From UBA3071 sp965369635 (GTDB taxonomy: Bacteria; Chloroflexota; Anaerolineae; UBA3071): a stretch of DNA of 36,671 nucleotides. Position 1 is the first letter of the stretch. Each line of letters opens with the position of its first letter. The position numbers were made by a program, and so were the translations under genes. This document shows positions 32,934-36,671 of the stretch, in pieces. The DNA lies in assembly GCA_965369635.1 (NCBI GenBank), contig CBDURC010000003.1, positions 1-36,671 of the forward strand. The letters run 5' to 3'. The notes below the pieces were generated by a model. That model worked only from the letters and a program-made list of their open reading frames with translations, was not told where the DNA came from and searched no databases.

Positions 32934-34478
32934 TCAGCCCCGCTTCAGAGGAATCGGGTTCATCATGGCATGCTCCGGCGCATTGGCCCCGATGCGCAAG
33001 GCACCCTCGACGACTAGGTCGCGGTGGCCTCGCGCTACTACAACCAGCCCGTAGGCGTGGCCCTTGAGCAACTGCTCGGGGAATGCAAACTTGCCACGGC
33101 GGTCAGTACGCGTGGAAGTGTAAGCCATGTCCTTGCTCTGCTGCCGTAGGAAGTCCTGCACGCTAACCCCAGGCTTCAGGGCGATCACCAGCGCATCGGA
33201 AATGCCGCGGCCGGTCGCTTCGTCCACAATCTGGCCCGAAACCTGAGTGTCGGTATCTTCGGCACGCCTGCCTACGACGACCTTACCCTCAGCGACGATC
33301 CGCTTGCCCAGGGCAATCGCCAGATGATACTCGCCGTCAGGCAACCCCTTGGGGTTGGCTAACCGCAGCGTCTTGCGTCCCCTGGGGCCGTCTTCCCACT
33401 TGCCCTCGTCCGAGACGATGGTCTTGCCGTCTAGGGCCCATACCTGGGTCCAGATACGGCCATTGCGCATCCCCTCGTACCCGAAACTGGCGAAAATCTC
33501 CTTACCACCACGGGGCAACACTGCCGCCGGATTGATGGGCCGACCATCCTTGGTGACGCGGCCGCTGAACACCAAGGGGCTGAAGGTCGGGCCCTTCTTA
33601 ACCTTAGGTGGCCCAGGAAGACCCAACTCAGGCAGGTGTTGTGATTCGGCTGGCTTCATGGGCACCTTCGTGCGAGAGCCTGCGCCTGTGACGCTCACGC
33701 CAGCCTTCTTCAACAGAGGCTTGGCCAGATTGACCGGTCGCAGCCCGTTGATAAAACCGCCGACGGCCATCGGGGTGTCACGATGATCCACACGGCCGTC
33801 GCCGGTGGTGTCCACCACCCGACGCGCATCCACCGGCGTGATGCCGGTGCCTGCTGCAGCCTGGGTGGGGATACCAACCAACCGACCGTCGTGGTTCACA
33901 GCCGTGCCGCCGCTGTTGCCGCCAGCGATGGTAGCATCGGTCTTGATCCAGCCACGTCGAACTTTGACCCCCGGCTGCTTGGAGAAACCCGACACGCTGC
34001 CGCTGGTAAAGGTCACCGTCTCGCCACCGATGCCAGGGTAACCGAAAATGGCCAGCACGTCGCCCAGTTCCAATGTGTCCGAGTCGCCCACTGGAATGAA
34101 GGGCAAATCCAATCCTCGCACCGGCTTGCCATCCAGACCGGCGACGATGCGCAGCACCGCCAAATCGAGCTCCGGGGACTGCACCACGATGTCGGCGAAG
34201 TAAGTGACCGCCGGTGGCTCATCGGAACGCTGCGTGATGGCGATGGCCAGCCGATCCGCTGGCGGCGAGGGCATGCCCATAGCCCGCGGATTGGCCACGT
34301 GACAGTTGGTCAAGACGATCCCGCTGGGATCCACGATGGTGCCAGACCCAGTCCAGGCCGGAGACAGATTGCCCAGGAAGCCCTGGCGCAGCGCCACGAT
34401 CTGCACCACGGCATGCATCGTGTTTTGAATAACCTTGCGGTCGGGCAGGTCAGCCCTGCTTGCACGCTTGGCACACAT
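32934..34478 (-). CDS. Trypsin-like serine protease with C-terminal regulatory-like domain
   Basis: 514 residues from ATG 34478 (AGGAGGT). Catalytic triad: His60 (LTNCHVA), Asp105 (SPELDLAVLRI) and Ser189 (AGGNSGGTAV), as in DegP/HtrA-type proteases. There is no PDZ domain. Asp223-Asp234 (DTTGDGRVDHRD) is an EF-hand/dockerin-like Ca loop. The C-terminal domain (VSGQIVDEATGRGISDALVI) is carboxypeptidase-regulatory-like. No signal peptide is visible: the N-terminus (MCAKRASRADLPDRKVIQNT) is basic and polar. So it is either cytoplasmic or exported by another route. It lies 31 bases after the Gly-rich repeat protein, in one transcript. Confidence 0.88.
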   Translation of the reverse strand: MCAKRASRADLPDRKVIQNTMHAVVQIVALRQGFLGNLSPAWTGSGTIVDPSGIVLTNCHVANPRAMGMPSPPADRLAIAITQRSDEPPAVTYFADIVVQSPELDLAVLRIVAGLDGKPVRGLDLPFIPVGDSDTLELGDVLAIFGYPGIGGETVTFTSGSVSGFSKQPGVKVRRGWIKTDATIAGGNSGGTAVNHDGRLVGIPTQAAAGTGITPVDARRVVDTTGDGRVDHRDTPMAVGGFINGLRPVNLAKPLLKKAGVSVTGAGSRTKVPMKPAESQHLPELGLPGPPKVKKGPTFSPLVFSGRVTKDGRPINPAAVLPRGGKEIFASFGYEGMRNGRIWTQVWALDGKTIVSDEGKWEDGPRGRKTLRLANPKGLPDGEYHLAIALGKRIVAEGKVVVGRRAEDTDTQVSGQIVDEATGRGISDALVIALKPGVSVQDFLRQQSKDMAYTSTRTDRRGKFAFPEQLLKGHAYGLVVVARGHRDLVVEGALRIGANAPEHAMMNPIPLKRG

Positions 34479-34509
34479 GTGTGATGTACCTCCTAATCAA
34501 ACGTAACGG

Positions 34510-35241
34510 CTACCAGGTGTCGAGCAGATCATCGAGGCTGCCCGGCGTGGGTTGGCGGACCTGGCGTCGCTCAGTGGCGACCTGTCCACCCAGCATGTCG
34601 AACACTTCCTGCAGACTGCGCTCAGCCACATGCGGGTCGAGGCCGGTCTGCTGCGCCAGCTCGTCGGCCATGCCAGAGGAGCGCAGATAGGCAGAGTCGA
34701 CTTGCTGACCACTCCCCATAGCGTCCAGGAGGTGATCCAGGTCATAGCCCTGCGGCTGCGCCGGCTGGAGCCCGCGACCGCCCGAAGGCGCGGTCGGCGA
34801 AGGGGCCAAGCCACCCAGACCACCGGACAGCAGCTTGTCGAGCACAAAGCTGACCACCATCTGGGCTATGGCCGGAGGCAGGCCCAGTTTCTCGGCCAAC
34901 CCTTCGATGATGGGGGCCAGGAACGAGTTGCTGCCCAGGCCGCCGCCACCCCCCAGGATGGCTTCCAGCAGGCCGCCCATGCCGCCCGCACCTTGCGAAC
35001 CGCCACCACCGAGAATCCCCTCCAGCAGATCGCCCATGCCGCCAGCACCTTGCGAACCGCCACCACCGAGAATCCCTTCCAGCAGATCGCCCATGCCACC
35101 AGCACCTTGCGAACCGCCGCTACGACCGCCCAGTATACCTCCCAGCAAGTCAGCCAGCGAGTCGCCGGTTGACTTGCTGCGGCTCGGCTGCGGCTGTGCT
35201 GCAGCGCCTTCCAGAATCCCCTTGAGTAGATCTTCTAACAT
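34510..35241 (-). CDS. Gly-rich tandem-repeat protein, DUF937-like
   Basis: 243 residues from ATG 35241. A ribosome site (AAGGAGG) lies 11 bases upstream. The N-terminal third has repeats of GGSQGAGGMGDLLEGILGG (19 residues, DNA unit 57 bases; four copies of varying quality at 34936-35163). The middle (FLAPIIEGLAEKLGLPPAIA) resembles DUF937/YidB-type helical modules, and the C-terminus has another helical domain (DLDHLLDAMGSGQQVDSAYL). No signal peptide. Possibly a scaffold or a substrate of the adjoining protease; inferred from position only. Confidence 0.75.
   Translation of the reverse strand: MLEDLLKGILEGAAAQPQPSRSKSTGDSLADLLGGILGGRSGGSQGAGGMGDLLEGILGGGGSQGAGGMGDLLEGILGGGGSQGAGGMGGLLEAILGGGGGLGSNSFLAPIIEGLAEKLGLPPAIAQMVVSFVLDKLLSGGLGGLAPSPTAPSGGRGLQPAQPQGYDLDHLLDAMGSGQQVDSAYLRSSGMADELAQQTGLDPHVAERSLQEVFDMLGGQVATERRQVRQPTPGSLDDLLDTW
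34936..35163 (-). repeat. 57-base in-frame tandem repeats
   Basis: Two near-identical units (34993-35049, 35050-35106) are flanked by two degenerate ones. They encode the GMGDLLEGILGG motif. Confidence 0.85.
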
Positions 35242-35340
35242 GATGATTGAGCCCTCCTTGTATGTAGTTGCGTAGACTCTGACACACCGAGCCTTCAAGC
35301 TTAAGACGAGAAAAGAAGAAAAATGTCACTCCCAGCGAAC

Positions 35341-36510
35341 TCAGGACTCCACAAGGCCAGCGAATACCGCCGCGTTGGCCCAGGTCTCCCGCTCCTGGCC
35401 CTCATCGTCAAAGCGAGGGCTGCGAGGCGCGCTCACGCCCGGCAACTGTATCTCGCCCGGAATGGCCGCCACGACCATTCCCACGCTCTTCTGCAACCAT
35501 GCCAGCGGCAGCCAGTAACGCGTTCCCCACGATCCCGCATAGCTGTGCACCCAAGAGGCTTCGTCCAGATTGATGCGGCTGCGCCATTCGGCGTGGTCGA
35601 GGGTGAGCGCATCGCCGGTGGCATAGTCAATCAGATTGTAGAGCGACATGATTATGTAGGGTTTGGACTCGGGGTAGCTGGCATGAGAGCCCGCCGCCAC
35701 GTAGACGTGTGGATGGGTTCCGGTTTTCTGTATGTCAGGATGATGCCAGGGCTTAGTGATGCGTGAATGATGCCCCAGATAGCAGATGTAGGCCGGCGGT
35801 TCAATGGGACGGTGGCTCGCATCCAGTTTGAGGAAAAGCTGAACGCCCTCCCAATCGCCTTCGTGGTCATTGAAGCCATTGAAGCTGTTGGCCCAATCGT
35901 TGTAACCATAGAAGAACCAGTACTGCAGATTGAGGTAGTCACCTTGCTGCACGGTGCGGTAGTAGTAAGCGTAGTTGCGCCGGTTGCTTTGGCTGTGATC
36001 ATAGTTCTCTAAGGCCGCGTCTCTGACATCGTGCGGCAAGCGGAAGCGGGGCAATTCTGATCGCTGGCCGTGCGGGGAAGCCGCCTGGTCGTCTCGCAGC
36101 AGCAGCTTGTTCCACCAGAAGTGCTTGGTGGCCGACTTCGTTTTCTCGCTGAACCAGTCATAGGCCTTGCGCGCCGCAGTTTCTGACCAGGTATAGATCG
36201 GGGATCGTGACCATCTGTAAAGAAGCCGTATCGTGTCCGTGCCCCAATACCTGGCAACGTCTACGCCACGCATTGACCCCGTGCCCACCGAACGCAGAAA
36301 TGTGTCCTGCGCATAGGCACGGCGGAGGTGGATGGGTTGGACTCGTCCCTGGGGAACAAGCGGCTTGTCTTCGCCCTTTCGGTAGAGGCCTGCGTAAGAG
36401 AGGAAATCCCCTACCGACATCGGAAAGAACCGTTCTTCCCTAGAGAAGTGCATAATGGGCGCGTATTTCTCGTGTAGTTCAAGAGTGTTCACAGAACCAC
36501 TTCCATACAT
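35341..36510 (-). CDS. Vps62-like protein (PF06101 type)
   Basis: 389 residues if started at ATG 36510; the frame is open to 36600, but the promoter at 36580-36608 limits the start to below about 36573. ATG 36573 would be nearly leaderless, so the start is uncertain. HEKYAPIMHFSREERFFP at the N-terminus, YWFFYGYNDWANSFNGFN followed by DHEGDWEGVQLF, and HVYVAAGSHASYPE are diagnostic of the Vps62 family of fungi, plants and bacteria, whose biochemistry is not settled. It precedes the Gly-rich protein and the protease on the same strand with a 99-base gap, so a shared transcript is possible. Confidence 0.85.
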   Translation of the reverse strand: MYGSGSVNTLELHEKYAPIMHFSREERFFPMSVGDFLSYAGLYRKGEDKPLVPQGRVQPIHLRRAYAQDTFLRSVGTGSMRGVDVARYWGTDTIRLLYRWSRSPIYTWSETAARKAYDWFSEKTKSATKHFWWNKLLLRDDQAASPHGQRSELPRFRLPHDVRDAALENYDHSQSNRRNYAYYYRTVQQGDYLNLQYWFFYGYNDWANSFNGFNDHEGDWEGVQLFLKLDASHRPIEPPAYICYLGHHSRITKPWHHPDIQKTGTHPHVYVAAGSHASYPESKPYIIMSLYNLIDYATGDALTLDHAEWRSRINLDEASWVHSYAGSWGTRYWLPLAWLQKSVGMVVAAIPGEIQLPGVSAPRSPRFDDEGQERETWANAAVFAGLVES

Positions 36511-36579
36511 TATGAATGAAGCAACCGTACATGGACCAAAACTCAGCAACCTCAGAGGCAGCCTCGCTGCCATGCCACT

Positions 36580-36608
36580 ATCATAGCACAACTTGCCCAA
36601 TTTGCAAA
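36580..36608 (-). promoter_or_regulatory. Promoter of the Vps62-like gene
   Basis: On the minus strand TTTGCA (36603-36608), 17 bases, TATGAT (36580-36585). Beyond it, to 36671, nothing was found. Confidence 0.6.
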
Positions 36609-36671
36609 GCTATGACGACAGAAGGCCGATTCCAGACCCCCGAGATCTCGCTTTCAGTTCTTGACAGGTAC

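Noticed and set aside
1..36671. Prophage, integrative element or insertion sequence
   Set aside because: No integrase, transposase, phage structural gene or attachment-site duplication could be recognised.

Overview
The window looks like a chromosomal piece of an uncultured, anaerobic, GC-rich member of the Chloroflexota (Anaerolineae-like). This is inferred from Thr-Pro-rich linkers in several exported proteins, two copies of a Chloroflexota-style 'LYLPLLMR'-type motif next to such linkers, a two-subunit NfnAB-type transhydrogenase, a GAAC-N4-GTTC SOS box of the Gram-positive/Chloroflexota type, and many orphan Chloroflexota-type lipoproteins. No phage, IS transposase, CRISPR array or rRNA was seen. 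Promoters are unusually legible: most have a -35 TTGACA-like and a -10 TATAAT-like hexamer exactly 17 bases apart.

Region 1 (1-8000, all minus strand): a window-truncated LVIVD-repeat secreted protein; a giant RHS/YD-repeat secreted protein (929-7315) that is one reading frame cut by an in-frame TAG and an in-frame TGA; then two gene remnants, one of which is a near-identical second copy of the LVIVD gene's 5' leader and signal-peptide region. Region 2 (8247-10149, plus): a radical-SAM DNA repair/modification protein under a consensus promoter with a perfect SOS box in the spacer, followed by a diverged Tag-like DNA glycosylase. Region 3 (10304-14966): a lipoprotein and a membrane-anchored protein-L-isoaspartate methyltransferase (plus), convergent with a polytopic spermidine-synthase-like membrane protein (minus). 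Region 4 (15008-17461): nfnAB. Region 5 (17475-24440): a secreted BNR-propeller protein, an ATP-cone/uridine-kinase fusion, a cold-shock protein with an attenuator-like leader, an RRM protein, palindromic repeats, tRNA-His, an HNH nuclease, and an apparent minus-strand small RNA/peptide gene. Region 6 (24461-27702, minus): a three-gene operon of a nucleotidase-like lipoprotein with an in-frame UGA at a likely Cys position (candidate selenoprotein), a membrane-anchored GH, and a solute-binding protein. Region 7 (27745-29847): two small membrane proteins convergent with a nitrilase-fold protein lacking its catalytic Cys. Region 8 (29949-36608, minus): peptide-transporter permease and binding protein, preceded by a possible operon of Vps62-like protein, Gly-rich repeat protein and trypsin-like protease.

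The strongest leads are the candidate UGA-recoded nucleotidase-like lipoprotein (26620-27702), the SOS-box-controlled radical SAM / divergent glycosylase pair (8247-10149), the duplicated promoter-leader-signal-peptide cassette flanking the interrupted RHS gene, and the small minus-strand RNA/peptide locus at 24240-24440. All calls come from reading the sequence by eye; no database search was run.
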